Origin: Planctomycetota bacterium
Lineage (GTDB): Bacteria; Planctomycetota; Phycisphaerae; Sedimentisphaerales; Anaerobacaceae
Length of the DNA stretch: 64,000 bases
Direction of reading: 5' to 3'
Assembly (NCBI GenBank): GCA_019456145.1
Contig: VRUL01000007.1
Span: forward strand, 62,001-126,000
A program made the position numbers and the translations under genes. A model generated the notes under the pieces. That model saw nothing but the letters and a program-made list of their open reading frames with translations. It did not search any database and had not been told where the DNA came from. Position 1 is the first letter of the stretch, and each line of letters opens with the position of its first letter. Below, one piece after another: positions 18,356 to 27,743 of this stretch.

Positions 18356-19078
18356 ATGAAAAGATTAATCCTGATTTGCACTGTACTACTTGGTGTCATA
18401 GTGGCGGCGGGGATATTGCCTGCGGCCGACTCAAGTAAGAAAATCAAAGTGATGTTCTTCCGGGGTGGTGGGCATGATTGGAAAAACTGCCCGCCTATTA
18501 TGAAGGCCGTACTTGAAAGTACAAACGACTTCGAGATAACGTTCACCGAAAACCTTGATGACCTGAAAGAACGCATCAAGCAGTTCGATATCATCATGCA
18601 GTACACTACCGGAATGAATCCGACTAAAGAGCAGGAAGACGGACTTTGCGATTTTGTCCAGAACGGCGGCGGCTATGTAGGTATTCACAGCGCTACTGAT
18701 TCGTTTAAGAACTGCGACCGGTACTGGGAGATGGTCGGCGGACGTTTCGCCGGACACGGCAGCGGCAAGTTCACAGTCTATATCTACGACCATGAGCACC
18801 CAATTACCAGGGGCATGAAGGATTTCGAAATTCAGGATGAGACCTACGCTCACAACTACCACCGTAACGCACAGATGCGATCTCTGACTCGAATGAATCG
18901 CGGCAACGAAAGACAATCGATGGGATGGGTTTCATCTTACGGCAAGGGAAGGGTCTTCTACACGAGTAACGGCCATGACCGCAAGGCGTGGGTGAATCCA
19001 CATTTCCAGCGTCTTGTTGTTCGCGGCGCATACTGGGCAGCCGGCCGAAAGGTAAAGGACCCGCCCAACATACGCTAA
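18356..19078 (+). CDS. ThuA-domain secreted protein
   Basis: 240 residues from an ATG preceded by AAGGAGAT. A signal peptide ends near LPAA. The ThuA (trehalose utilisation, glutamine-amidotransferase-like) fold is shown by KVMFFRGGGHDWKN, GGGYVGIHSATDSF, the GGRFAGHG block and GRVFYTSNGHD. ThuA proteins usually accompany Gfo/Idh/MocA oxidoreductases in sugar operons, and in related systems take part in keto-disaccharide metabolism. Length is normal for a single-domain ThuA. A 7-bp inverted repeat (18233-18261) lies in its leader. Confidence 0.92.
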   Translation: MKRLILICTVLLGVIVAAGILPAADSSKKIKVMFFRGGGHDWKNCPPIMKAVLESTNDFEITFTENLDDLKERIKQFDIIMQYTTGMNPTKEQEDGLCDFVQNGGGYVGIHSATDSFKNCDRYWEMVGGRFAGHGSGKFTVYIYDHEHPITRGMKDFEIQDETYAHNYHRNAQMRSLTRMNRGNERQSMGWVSSYGKGRVFYTSNGHDRKAWVNPHFQRLVVRGAYWAAGRKVKDPPNIR

Positions 19079-19265
19079 ACCTGATTTTCTGACGGAGGGC
19101 GGATGTTGATGTACGAAAAGATAATGAGGCAGGAGGGGTTGTAACGGGAAATTTCTGCATTTTGGTCGGTTATGTCTGTGATAAATACATTAAAGGAGAC
19201 AAAAACTATAGCAGTTTTGGGATAAATTTGGTAATATAGTATATCGGAAGGTTAAAGAGTGTTTC

Positions 19266-19304
19266 AAAGCCGGGTATAGGGGCGATTGAGATAATGCCGG
19301 CTTT
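19266..19304 (+). repeat. AAAGCCGG/CCGGCTTT inverted repeat in intergenic leader
   Basis: An 8-bp perfect stem (19266-19273 with 19297-19304) has a 23-base loop, 37 bases before the next start. The arm resembles the AAAAAGCCG/CGGCTTTTT pair at 16492-16566. It may be a terminator of the ThuA gene or a shared extragenic element; the trailing sequence TTTTAATGG is a poor U-tract. Confidence 0.4.
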
Positions 19305-19340
19305 TAATGGATTATCTTGAGGTATATGGAGGACTTTTTT

Positions 19341-21470
19341 ATGAAGCTCGTAGATATCAAGCTTATACTCATTTCTCTTGTGGGGCTGTTGCTCTTTCAC
19401 AGCAGCGTTTCAGCAGGAACAACATTTATCGAATCAAATGATACATGGAGATTCTTCCGGGGCACTGAGCAGCCGAGTGAACCAAACGACTATTGGAAAG
19501 AGCCCGGCTTCAACGATTCGGGCTGGGAGACGGGGCAAAGCGGCTTCGGCTACGGTGATGGCGATGATAACACGAAGCTGCTCGATATGCAAGATAACTA
19601 CGTTACGGTTTACATCCGAAAGGAATTCCCGGTGTCGTTGGCGTCACTGGATCCTTGTGGGATTGTGGAACTCGTGATCGATTACGACGATGGATTTATC
19701 GCGTATCTCAATGGAGGAGACGAAATAGAACGCCGGCACATGCCCGCTGGTCCGGCTATCTACACGACGCTGGCGAACTCTCACGAGGCCGGGACGCCGG
19801 TGATAATCCCTCTGGGAACGGTGGGCGAGCTGTTGAATGATGGAAATAATGTTCTGGCCATTGAGGGGCATAATACCACAAAAGGTAGCACTGACTTTTC
19901 ACTAATACCGGCCCTGCGATTGTTGCGAGTGGTGAGGGATATAGAGCTGACCGAGAATACCACGTGGTCGGGAACGCAAATTCTTGAAGATAACATTATC
20001 GTACCGGCCGGCATCGTCTTGACTATTGAGCCCGGGACGACGGTCATGATGGATAACGGCGTTTCAATCAAAGTGTACGGGCAACTGCTCGCCGATGGGA
20101 ACCAATCCGAGCCGATTCGCTTCACACGCAACGGCAGCAGCACAAGATGGAAGCAGATTCTGTTCGTAGAGGCAGAAGACAGCCGTTTTGTGCACTGTAT
20201 TTTTGAGTATTCAGATTGTGAAGGCGACCACAAGGACTACTACGACAACGACTGCGACCCGTGTACGCCTTTTCCATCCAGAACGTATTTCCAGGCGGTG
20301 GTTGCCCTGGCAAGCCACCTCGATATCGAAAACTGCACCTTTCAGAACCTTCCCGATGACGGAAACGCTGGAGAAGGTGATGCCATAGCGATTATATCAG
20401 ACGACCCGGACATCCCGGGAGAGGCGTCAGCAAACATCACTGGCAGCCAGTTTCTCTCAATCGGACAGGGTGTGCATACGAGATTCTCATACGTCCTGGT
20501 TGAGGACTGCTACTTCACGGATCACCATGGCGACAACGACGACGTCGACTTGTATGGAGAAAGCATCCCCCCGCCGCTTATCCTGAATAACGTGCTCATC
20601 AATTCCTACGATGATATGATAAACCCGACGCTATGCTCGGCGGTGCTCATCGGAAACATAGTAGCCGGAAGCACCGATCACGGCGTGGTGCTGCGCGACA
20701 AATGCTCTCCAGTCATGATAAATAATCTGATTTATAACTGCCCAAGCGGAGGCATTGCCGTGCAAAATCAGTGTGATGCGCTGCTGGTGAACAACACTAT
20801 TGTTAATTCAGCGGTGGGCATCAAGTTCTTTGATCACACAGGCAGGTGGGGCCCGCCTTATTGCCTCTTCCCCGGCAGCGGAAGCGCCACGATAATCAAC
20901 TGCATCATATGGGACTGTTCGACGTCATTGTCACTGGCGGACAGTCCTTATACGGGAGATCGCGGTTCTCATGCAGAAGTTTATTACTCAAACATCGAAG
21001 GCGGTCAGGGCAGCACATCGGTGTCCGCAAATTCCACTCTTACCTGGGGCGCTGGAAATATCGATGCCGATCCTCAATTCGCCGATGTCGGCAGTGGAGA
21101 CTTTCACCTCAAATCCATAGCCGGCCGATGGAACCCGGCCAGCCAAAGCTGGGTGCAGGATATTGTGAATAGCCCCTCCATCGATAAAGGGGACCCGAAT
21201 TCGGATTGGACCGCAGAATTATGGCCGCATGGAAAACGAACAAATATGGGCGTGTATGGCGGCACTGCCGAAGCAAGTATGTCCTCATCGACTCTCGGCA
21301 ATATCGCCGACCTGAATAATAACGGCACAGTTAATTTGCAGGACTACAGTCTGTTATCCGGCAGCTTTCCTCTTTATGAGTATCTATTGCGCGAGGACCT
21401 CGATAGAAATGGAAATATCGACTTTATCGACGCTGATATTTTCTTTGGTAACTGGCTCTGGGAAGAATAG
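19341..21470 (+). CDS. Secreted right-handed beta-helix protein with C-terminal dockerin-like module
   Basis: 709 residues from ATG 19341, with GGAGG 8 bases upstream. The signal peptide ends near SVSAG. Residues about 25-200 form a jelly-roll-like domain (DTWRFFRGTEQP, DDGFIAYLNG) also found in the giant protein at 56298-62195. Residues about 215-610 are a parallel beta-helix (LTIEPGTTVMMDNG, LDIENCTFQN, ALLVNNTIVNSAVG). The last 60 residues hold two EF-hand-like loops, DLNNNGTVNLQD and DLDRNGNIDFID, as in type I dockerins of planctomycetes. It is probably a cell-surface polysaccharide-binding protein or lyase anchored through the dockerin module. It converges on the isomerase gene, with 13 bases between stops. 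Confidence 0.85.
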   Translation: MKLVDIKLILISLVGLLLFHSSVSAGTTFIESNDTWRFFRGTEQPSEPNDYWKEPGFNDSGWETGQSGFGYGDGDDNTKLLDMQDNYVTVYIRKEFPVSLASLDPCGIVELVIDYDDGFIAYLNGGDEIERRHMPAGPAIYTTLANSHEAGTPVIIPLGTVGELLNDGNNVLAIEGHNTTKGSTDFSLIPALRLLRVVRDIELTENTTWSGTQILEDNIIVPAGIVLTIEPGTTVMMDNGVSIKVYGQLLADGNQSEPIRFTRNGSSTRWKQILFVEAEDSRFVHCIFEYSDCEGDHKDYYDNDCDPCTPFPSRTYFQAVVALASHLDIENCTFQNLPDDGNAGEGDAIAIISDDPDIPGEASANITGSQFLSIGQGVHTRFSYVLVEDCYFTDHHGDNDDVDLYGESIPPPLILNNVLINSYDDMINPTLCSAVLIGNIVAGSTDHGVVLRDKCSPVMINNLIYNCPSGGIAVQNQCDALLVNNTIVNSAVGIKFFDHTGRWGPPYCLFPGSGSATIINCIIWDCSTSLSLADSPYTGDRGSHAEVYYSNIEGGQGSTSVSANSTLTWGAGNIDADPQFADVGSGDFHLKSIAGRWNPASQSWVQDIVNSPSIDKGDPNSDWTAELWPHGKRTNMGVYGGTAEASMSSSTLGNIADLNNNGTVNLQDYSLLSGSFPLYEYLLREDLDRNGNIDFIDADIFFGNWLWEE

Positions 21471-21483
21471 AAAAAACAGTAAC

Positions 21484-22341
21484 TTAAAGTAATTTGGCTT
21501 CGATTTCTCTTAGAGTTTTTATCGACTCTTCTGCGATTTTCCCGCCGCCGGGCGAAAAATCGAATACTTCCAGGGATATCCATTTGTCGTATTTCAAATC
21601 CTTAAGTGTTTGAAAGGTTTTTACATAATCATTAGCCGCAGTACCTGTCCCGAGGTGTTTGCCGTCCATTTCCTGTATGTGAATATGTTCAATATTCTCG
21701 TAGTATTTTTCCAGCAGGACATCAAAAGGTTCCGTCTCGTCAACGGCATTATGGAAATCAAACATAATTTGAATTGCCGGGTGGTTAATTTGTTTAGCCA
21801 ACTCCAATGCTTCTGCCAGTGTATTTATAACATCTGTTGCGTACCTGGGTAAGTGTTCGACGAGTATCTTAACACCACGCTGATGAGCATGGTCGGCGAT
21901 CCCGGCAAGCCCTTCCGCAAAATATTTCTTTGCCTCTTCAACGGTGATTCCCTCAGTGCTGCGTTGATTTGGAGAGCCGAAAATCATACAGGATCCTCCA
22001 AGGTCGCCGCAAAAGTCGATAAGTTTATCGAAGTAATCAATGGTTTTTCGGCGGATGGCAGTATCAGGTGTAGTAAAATGCAGTCCTGCCGGGGGCGGCG
22101 CCAATAACCAGTGCAGCCCTGCACACTCAAGGCCGGCGTCTTTCATAACTGAAACCATTTGTTTGCGTTTTTGCGGGCTTATTTCCTGCACGTCTTCTTC
22201 GATAAAAGTAAACGCTGCAACTTCAATCCCTTTATAGTCTGCATTAGCAACAATCCGGCACTGCTCTTCCCAGCTTAACTCTGCCATGCTCTCGTTGCAC
22301 ATGGCATACTTGAAACCACTCCATTTCGAACCATTCGGCAT
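21484..22341 (-). CDS. Sugar phosphate isomerase/epimerase family (xylose isomerase-like TIM barrel)
   Basis: 285 residues from ATG 22341; an upstream in-frame TTG (22362) is less likely. TIM-barrel family features are GIEVAAFTF, GLHWLLAPP, SCMIFGSPNQRS, VKILVEHLPR and IMFDFHNAV, with metal-ligand Glu, His and Asp residues at strand ends as in hydroxypyruvate isomerase or tagatose epimerase relatives. There is no signal peptide, so it is cytoplasmic. It is divergent from the HzsA-like gene and convergent with the beta-helix gene. Possible role: isomerising a keto sugar released by this locus. Confidence 0.9.
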   Translation of the reverse strand: MPNGSKWSGFKYAMCNESMAELSWEEQCRIVANADYKGIEVAAFTFIEEDVQEISPQKRKQMVSVMKDAGLECAGLHWLLAPPPAGLHFTTPDTAIRRKTIDYFDKLIDFCGDLGGSCMIFGSPNQRSTEGITVEEAKKYFAEGLAGIADHAHQRGVKILVEHLPRYATDVINTLAEALELAKQINHPAIQIMFDFHNAVDETEPFDVLLEKYYENIEHIHIQEMDGKHLGTGTAANDYVKTFQTLKDLKYDKWISLEVFDFSPGGGKIAEESIKTLREIEAKLL

Positions 22342-22549
22342 TGTTTTGCTCCGAGAACCCAAAGCTCATACAGGTAATTTTCGGCTGTCTAAAGATTTCT
22401 TTAGCAAAAGATTATACCGCATCTCCCTTCCTGGTTACAAAAGAAAAAAACCAATCACTCGTTCGCAGAAAGCGTTTGAAATAATCAACTGATTCGGCTA
22501 TTATAAAGATAATGAATTTACGTACAATCAAGTTTGGAAAGATAAAGGT

Positions 22550-25132
22550 GTGAATGTATTAGTTCAACCCTTGAAAATACTGTCAAAGATGAAAACAGGA
22601 CATAACAGGACAACAAGCGTATTCTTACCGACTGTGTTCGCAGTCTTGGCAAGTATAATTCTGCCATCTAACGCAGATGCTAACGGTGAGCAAGACATCT
22701 CCACCTTGTATGTAAAAAAGGACACCTGGCAGCAGACTATGCTGGCATCACGCGTGATTCTGCACAAATCCAGTGCACGGCAAAAAGAACTGTGGAAACG
22801 CCTTGAAAAGGACTTTCCCATCCAATGCGACTGGGCATATCAGGATTATGGGATGGATTTTCACAGGTGGTTCGGCAATAACGCCGGCACTGATATGGAA
22901 AGAAAGATTATAGGTAAAGTGCTGGCTGAACTTGGCTCAGAAGGCAAAGAACCGGCGGCTGATTTCGAGGTGCTTTGTCGATCCAACGTATCGCCAAACG
23001 ATCGGAGCTGGCTGGAACTTTATGTCAAAGCGTGTGAAAAGCGGCGAAGAATTCGTCTACAGCCGTTCCTAAGCAAGTTTAAGACAATTGTCTTTACGAA
23101 GCACTTCAATATGGGCGGCTCGCATTACGCGTATACCGAGGCCCAGTCCGATGCACAGCAAGAGCGTAATTTTATCCCGGGTTCGGCTCTTTGCCTGTTG
23201 GAGATGGAGGGCTGCTATGGCAAAGTACGAACGCTAATCGATGAGCCTGATGGTGTTATTCGAGACCCGGATGTTTCCTACGACGGCAAACGTATTCTGT
23301 TTGCCTGGAAGAAATCCGACCGAGGGGACGACTATCACCTCTACGAGATGGAGGTGGAAACCGGCAAGGTTCGCCAGTTGACATTCGGACTCGGATTTGC
23401 CGATTACGAAGGCGCTTATCTGCCCAATGGAAATATTATCTTCAATTCCACACGCTGCGTACAGATAGTCGATTGCTTTTGGACGGAGGTCAGTAATCTT
23501 TATATATGTGATAAAGATGGGAAATATCTGAGACGGCTGACCTTCGATCAGGTCCACACGAACTTCCCCACTATCACTGAGGATGGACGCGTGATTTACA
23601 CTCGCTGGGAATATAACGACCGGGGCCAGGTTTATGTACAGGGACTGTTTCAGATGAATCCCGACGGAACCGCTCAGACCGAGTTCTATGGCAACGACTC
23701 GTGGTTTCCCACCACCATCCTGCACGCTCGTTCTATTCCGGGCACACAAAAAGTAATGGCTGTTCTCTCCGGACATCATACACATCAGCGAGGCAAGCTT
23801 GCGATTATCGATACACGCAGAGGCCGACAGGAGGCTTCCGGTGTTCATTTTATTGCTCCGGTCCGTGAGGCCGAGGCTGTTCGTGTCGATGCTTACGGTC
23901 AGGAGGGTGAACAGTTTCAGTATCCCTATCCATTAAGCGAGACGGAATTTCTGGTTACATACGATCCACAAGGCAGCCCAAATCAGCGCTACGCTCGCCC
24001 CTATGCTATTTACTTTATGACAATTGACGGTCGGCGGGAACTGCTTATCGCAGATTCAAAGATCTCTTGTAATCAGCCTATACCGGTTGTCGCACGCAGG
24101 AAGCCGCATATTCGACCGAGTCTCGTGGACTACCGTAAGAAAACAGGGACATATTATGTGCAGGATGTGTACATCGGGCACGGCTTACAAGGGATTCGGC
24201 GAGGGACAATACAGAAACTTCGCGTAGTTGCTTTAGAGTTTCGGGCGGCCGGTATTGGCGATACCCGCAACAGTGGGCCTGGCGGTGGTTCACTATCCAG
24301 TACACCGGTTGGCGTGGGTAACACCAGTTGGGATGTCAAGGTAGTATTAGGTGACGCGACAGTGTATGCGGACGGCTCGGCCATGTTTATCGTTCCGGCA
24401 CAAACACCGGTCTATTTTCAGGCTTTGGATGGAAAGGGCCATACTGTCCAGACCATGCGGAGCTGGTCCACGTTACAGCCGGGGGAGACATTCTCGTGCG
24501 TCGGCTGTCACGAGAATAAAAACGAGACGCCTGCAATTAGCCGGCAGACCCTGGCAATGAAAGCAGGCCCCGAATCCCTCAAGCCTTTTTACGGCCCGCC
24601 GCGGGGCTTTAGTTTCAACAAGGAGATTCAGCCGATTCTTGACCGTCACTGTGTCAAATGTCACACCGGCCGAGAAACAGAACCTTTTGGTCTATCCGGA
24701 AATCAAATTGTCGAAAATACTTCCAAGCGGAAATGGAGCCAGTCTTATCTGGCCCTGACCCAGGCCCGCCCGGAGGGAAGACCACCCCATTCCTATTATA
24801 AAGGCAACCAGGACGGTGAGCTTGTGAACTGGATTAATAATATGTCGGTTCCCACAATGCTGCCCCCCTACTACAAGGGCTCGGCCAGAAGTAAACTCAT
24901 AACCATGCTTGAAGAAGGACATGAGGATGTGAGCCTTTCTCAGGAAGAGATGGACAAAATTTCCTGCTGGATTGACCTTCTCGTGCCCTACTGTGGTGAC
25001 TATACAGAGGCCAACGCCTGGACGCAAAAAGAGGTGGCCATGTACGACCACTTTATGAAGAAGCGCAAGCGTATGGAAGAAATAGAGCGTGAGAATATCG
25101 AGGAACTGATAGCTACAGTAGCTGGGCCTTAA
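22550..25132 (+). CDS. HzsA-like (hydrazine synthase alpha subunit-related) diheme beta-propeller protein
   Basis: 860 residues from GTG 22550; ATG 22589 is an alternative that keeps the signal (TVFAVLASIILPSNADA). The central part carries TolB/PD40-like propeller blades (VRDPDVSYDGKRILFAWKK-type: RDPDVSYDGKRILF, GADYEG-like, DGRVIYTRWEYNDRG). Two CxxCH c-type heme sites lie in the C-terminal part: CVGCH at 650-654 and CVKCH at 701-705. The order propeller, middle domain, heme region matches the alpha subunit of hydrazine synthase, whose homologues are widespread in non-anammox planctomycetes. No beta or gamma subunit is nearby, so hydrazine synthesis is not implied. It is periplasmic; the reaction is unknown. 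Confidence 0.82.
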   Translation: MNVLVQPLKILSKMKTGHNRTTSVFLPTVFAVLASIILPSNADANGEQDISTLYVKKDTWQQTMLASRVILHKSSARQKELWKRLEKDFPIQCDWAYQDYGMDFHRWFGNNAGTDMERKIIGKVLAELGSEGKEPAADFEVLCRSNVSPNDRSWLELYVKACEKRRRIRLQPFLSKFKTIVFTKHFNMGGSHYAYTEAQSDAQQERNFIPGSALCLLEMEGCYGKVRTLIDEPDGVIRDPDVSYDGKRILFAWKKSDRGDDYHLYEMEVETGKVRQLTFGLGFADYEGAYLPNGNIIFNSTRCVQIVDCFWTEVSNLYICDKDGKYLRRLTFDQVHTNFPTITEDGRVIYTRWEYNDRGQVYVQGLFQMNPDGTAQTEFYGNDSWFPTTILHARSIPGTQKVMAVLSGHHTHQRGKLAIIDTRRGRQEASGVHFIAPVREAEAVRVDAYGQEGEQFQYPYPLSETEFLVTYDPQGSPNQRYARPYAIYFMTIDGRRELLIADSKISCNQPIPVVARRKPHIRPSLVDYRKKTGTYYVQDVYIGHGLQGIRRGTIQKLRVVALEFRAAGIGDTRNSGPGGGSLSSTPVGVGNTSWDVKVVLGDATVYADGSAMFIVPAQTPVYFQALDGKGHTVQTMRSWSTLQPGETFSCVGCHENKNETPAISRQTLAMKAGPESLKPFYGPPRGFSFNKEIQPILDRHCVKCHTGRETEPFGLSGNQIVENTSKRKWSQSYLALTQARPEGRPPHSYYKGNQDGELVNWINNMSVPTMLPPYYKGSARSKLITMLEEGHEDVSLSQEEMDKISCWIDLLVPYCGDYTEANAWTQKEVAMYDHFMKKRKRMEEIERENIEELIATVAGP

Positions 25133-25151
25133 ACCTAACGAATGCGTTTAT

Positions 25152-26090
25152 ATGAAAAAGACCATAGTTGCATTTGGTGAACTACTCTGGGACATATTGC
25201 CTTCATGCACTGTTCTCGGAGGCGCTCCTTTTAATTTCGTCTATCGAGTAAATTCTCTTGGCGATACAGGCCTTATGGTAAGCCGTCTTGGCCGTGATGA
25301 GTTCGGTAGAGAAGCCTTTGACCAGGTTGGCCAACTGGGCCTTGACACAACTCATATCCAATGGGACGAACACCTGCCAACCGGCACTGTTGAGGTTATT
25401 TTTGATGAAGATAATAATCCGGATTATCTCATAGTCCCACAAGTTGCGTATGACCGAATTGAGCTGACTGACAAACTTATTGATGCCGCCTCGACTGCCG
25501 ATTGTTTGTGTTTCGGAACCTTGTCCCAAAGGTCAGAGGAATCGCGTAAAACTATCGAACAGCTCCTGGAAAGAGCAGATCAAAGCCTGAAGCTTCTGGA
25601 TATAAACCTGAGAAAAGATTGCTATAGTTTAGAAACAATCCGCTTTTCCCTGCAAAAAGCAGATGTCCTTAAATTGAATGAAGATGAGGCCCACCAGCTT
25701 GGCTGGATATTAGGTGTCTCACATAATAATATCCTGGAATTTTGTGAAGAAATATTAACCAAGTGGTCCCTCGAACATTGCGTTGTAACGCTTGGCGAGA
25801 AAGGCGCTTTTGCGATGTCGGCCGGGGGCGAAAAAGTCTATGTGCCGGGCTATAGAGTCAAACTCGCCGATTCTATTGGTTCCGGAGATGCTTTTTCAGC
25901 TGGATTTGTCAATAAGCTTCTCCGCGGAACATCGATTAACCAGGCTGCCCGGTTTGGCAATGTGCTTGGCGCACTGGTCGCGACAAAAGAGGGTGCGACT
26001 TCTCCAGTTACACTCGATGAGATAGGCCTGTTTCACAATCAAAATTTTGAACGTGATATTTATCCTGACCTGGAAGAATTCATAAATTAA
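25152..26090 (+). CDS. PfkB family carbohydrate kinase (fructokinase-like)
   Basis: 312 residues. It starts IVAFGELLWDILPS, with the sugar-binding GGAPFNFVYRVNSLG and VSRLGRDEFG. The ATP-site signature DSIGSGDAFSAGF contains the catalytic Asp. Both PfkB signatures are present and the length is normal. It phosphorylates a hexose, a keto-sugar acid or a related compound in the cytoplasm. The gene begins 19 bases after the HzsA-like stop without an obvious ribosome site, so coupling to the upstream gene is possible. It is the only cytoplasmic kinase in the carbohydrate block. Confidence 0.9.
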   Translation: MKKTIVAFGELLWDILPSCTVLGGAPFNFVYRVNSLGDTGLMVSRLGRDEFGREAFDQVGQLGLDTTHIQWDEHLPTGTVEVIFDEDNNPDYLIVPQVAYDRIELTDKLIDAASTADCLCFGTLSQRSEESRKTIEQLLERADQSLKLLDINLRKDCYSLETIRFSLQKADVLKLNEDEAHQLGWILGVSHNNILEFCEEILTKWSLEHCVVTLGEKGAFAMSAGGEKVYVPGYRVKLADSIGSGDAFSAGFVNKLLRGTSINQAARFGNVLGALVATKEGATSPVTLDEIGLFHNQNFERDIYPDLEEFIN

Positions 26091-26126
26091 TAAGACTATG
26101 GGAGTAGAAAATAATATTGCGAAACG

Positions 26127-27005
26127 ATGTACACAGTACGAAATCAGCGGTGCTCGGTGAGTAAACGAACTGCCCAGATTAAAGACTGCCTGGAAGCACT
26201 TTACGCCCGCTATAACCGCAGGGAATTTATCGGCAGCGACCCGTTGCAATTTGTATATGAATACTCCAATCCTGCAGATATGGAAGTTGTCGCATTTTTG
26301 GCCGCTGACCTTGCGTACGGCAGAGTACAGCAGATCCAAAAAAGTCTGGCCGACCTCTTAGGACGTATGGGAAAAAGTCCGTATGCGTTTGTGAGAAATT
26401 TTGGCAAAGCGGATCGCCGGAGCCTGACTGGTTTCAAACATCGTTTCACAACAGGCCGGGACATCTCAGATTTGCTGCAGTTGTTAAGAAACGTATTTGA
26501 GCAAAGCGGCAGCATAGAGAAACACTTTCTATTGGGATACAACAAGGACGATGAGAATATTCTTCCGGCGTTGACGAAATTTTGCGATACGCTATCTGCA
26601 ATGTATGCAAGAGAACACAATGGTCAAATCAGTCGTGGATTGAAATACTTGTTAACCAGTCCTACAGGTGGCAGTGTATGCAAACGGCTCAATCTCTTCC
26701 TGCGATGGATGGTGCGGGATGACGATGTTGATACAGGATTATGGAAATCAGTCGATAAAACCAAGCTCATTGTTCCGGTTGACGTGCACATGGCCAGATT
26801 GTGCAGGATTTTAGGGTTCCACGACCGAAAAACGGTTTCTTTATCAACAGCAATAAAAATAACTAAAAGTTTTACAGAGATTGAACCAAACGACCCTGTC
26901 AAGTATGATTTTGCATTGACGAGAGTTGGTATAGTAGAGGACTGTGACGGCAACTATCGACCGAGCTGTCGAAAATGTGAGCTGTCCGGATTTTGCAGTA
27001 AGTGA
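26127..27005 (+). CDS. TIGR02757 (DUF2400) family protein
   Basis: 292 residues. The N-terminal motif SDPLQFVYEYSNPADMEVVAF and the segments LGRMGKSPYAFVRNF and VPVDVHMARLCRILGF are typical of the conserved TIGR02757 family, whose function is unknown. The C-terminus has a Cys cluster (CDGNYRPSCRKCELSGFC) resembling the iron-sulfur loop of HhH DNA glycosylases, and the VDVHMARL helix also recalls that superfamily. A nucleic-acid role is possible but unproven. An in-frame GTG at 26157 is an alternative start. Confidence 0.88.
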   Translation: MYTVRNQRCSVSKRTAQIKDCLEALYARYNRREFIGSDPLQFVYEYSNPADMEVVAFLAADLAYGRVQQIQKSLADLLGRMGKSPYAFVRNFGKADRRSLTGFKHRFTTGRDISDLLQLLRNVFEQSGSIEKHFLLGYNKDDENILPALTKFCDTLSAMYAREHNGQISRGLKYLLTSPTGGSVCKRLNLFLRWMVRDDDVDTGLWKSVDKTKLIVPVDVHMARLCRILGFHDRKTVSLSTAIKITKSFTEIEPNDPVKYDFALTRVGIVEDCDGNYRPSCRKCELSGFCSK

Positions 27006-27051
27006 TATTGTCTATATTTGTGGTTTTGTTGATAAATTTAGAGGAAAGGCT

Positions 27052-27492
27052 ATGTACGATGCTAAAGACAAGATAAATGTATTGTTTCTTTGTACGGGCA
27101 ATTCGTGTCGCAGCCAGATTGCAGAAGGCTGGGCCAACCATTTGAAGCATGATATTATTGAGGCACACTCTGCTGGAATCCGCCCAATCGGAGTTAATCC
27201 CAAGACAATAAAAGTGATGGCCGAAGCAGGTGTTGATATTTCGGGTCACACATCCAAGCACATCGATGACCTTGTGTGTATCGACTTTGATTATGTTGTT
27301 ACGGTTTGTGATAATGCCAGGGAGCAGTGCCCTATATTTCCCGGCCGAGCAAAGCTCGTCCACAAGGCATTTGACGACCCTTATTATGCGACCGGCAGCG
27401 AAGAAGAAATTATGGCTGAATTTCGCAGAGTTCGTGACCAAATAAAGGCCTTTGTGGAGCAATTTCCGGAGATTTTAGCAAATAGTGAGTAA
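27052..27492 (+). CDS. arsC: Arsenate reductase, thioredoxin-coupled (LMW phosphatase fold)
   Basis: 146 residues from ATG 27052, with GAGGAAAGG upstream; the frame is open further upstream but overlaps the previous gene. The P-loop CTGNSCRSQ near the N-terminus holds the nucleophilic Cys and Arg. The two resolving cysteines lie in VTVCDNAREQC, the Asp general acid in the FDDPYYATG segment. This is the Bacillus/Staphylococcus-type ArsC that reduces As(V) to As(III) with thioredoxin. An ACR3 exporter follows two genes later. Confidence 0.93.
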   Translation: MYDAKDKINVLFLCTGNSCRSQIAEGWANHLKHDIIEAHSAGIRPIGVNPKTIKVMAEAGVDISGHTSKHIDDLVCIDFDYVVTVCDNAREQCPIFPGRAKLVHKAFDDPYYATGSEEEIMAEFRRVRDQIKAFVEQFPEILANSE

Positions 27493-27506
27493 GGAGAAAA
27501 GTTAAG

Positions 27507-27728
27507 ATGATTGATGTTAAGGTAAAAGAACTTATTGCGATAGGTGCCTCTGTTTCCGCCAATTGTCACCCGTGTGTAAAGTATCATGTCAAGCAAGCCC
27601 GTGAACTGGCAATTGATGAAGATGAAATCCAGCAGGCAATCGACGTCGGCAAAATGGTAAGGAAAGGCGCTGCCGGACAGATGGACAAACTTCTGTCGAC
27701 GGTAGTTAAGGATAACAAAGAGTTGTAA
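27507..27728 (+). CDS. Small AhpD-like carboxymuconolactone decarboxylase family protein
   Basis: 73 residues, 15 bases after arsC, with an AAGGAG-like ribosome site. The redox pair is NCHPCVKYHV (C-x-x-C with a following His), as in the AhpD/CMD core. The protein is only one CMD half. Such small CMD proteins often sit in arsenic operons between arsC and the pump, and are thought to serve as thiol reductants or arsenic handlers; the biochemical role is unproven. Confidence 0.85.
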   Translation: MIDVKVKELIAIGASVSANCHPCVKYHVKQARELAIDEDEIQQAIDVGKMVRKGAAGQMDKLLSTVVKDNKEL

Positions 27729-27743
27729 CCGGGAGTCAAAGCA

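Noticed and set aside
22550..25132. Anammox metabolism
   Set aside because: Only an HzsA-like protein is present, with no beta or gamma subunits or hydrazine dehydrogenase; such homologues occur in many non-anammox planctomycetes.
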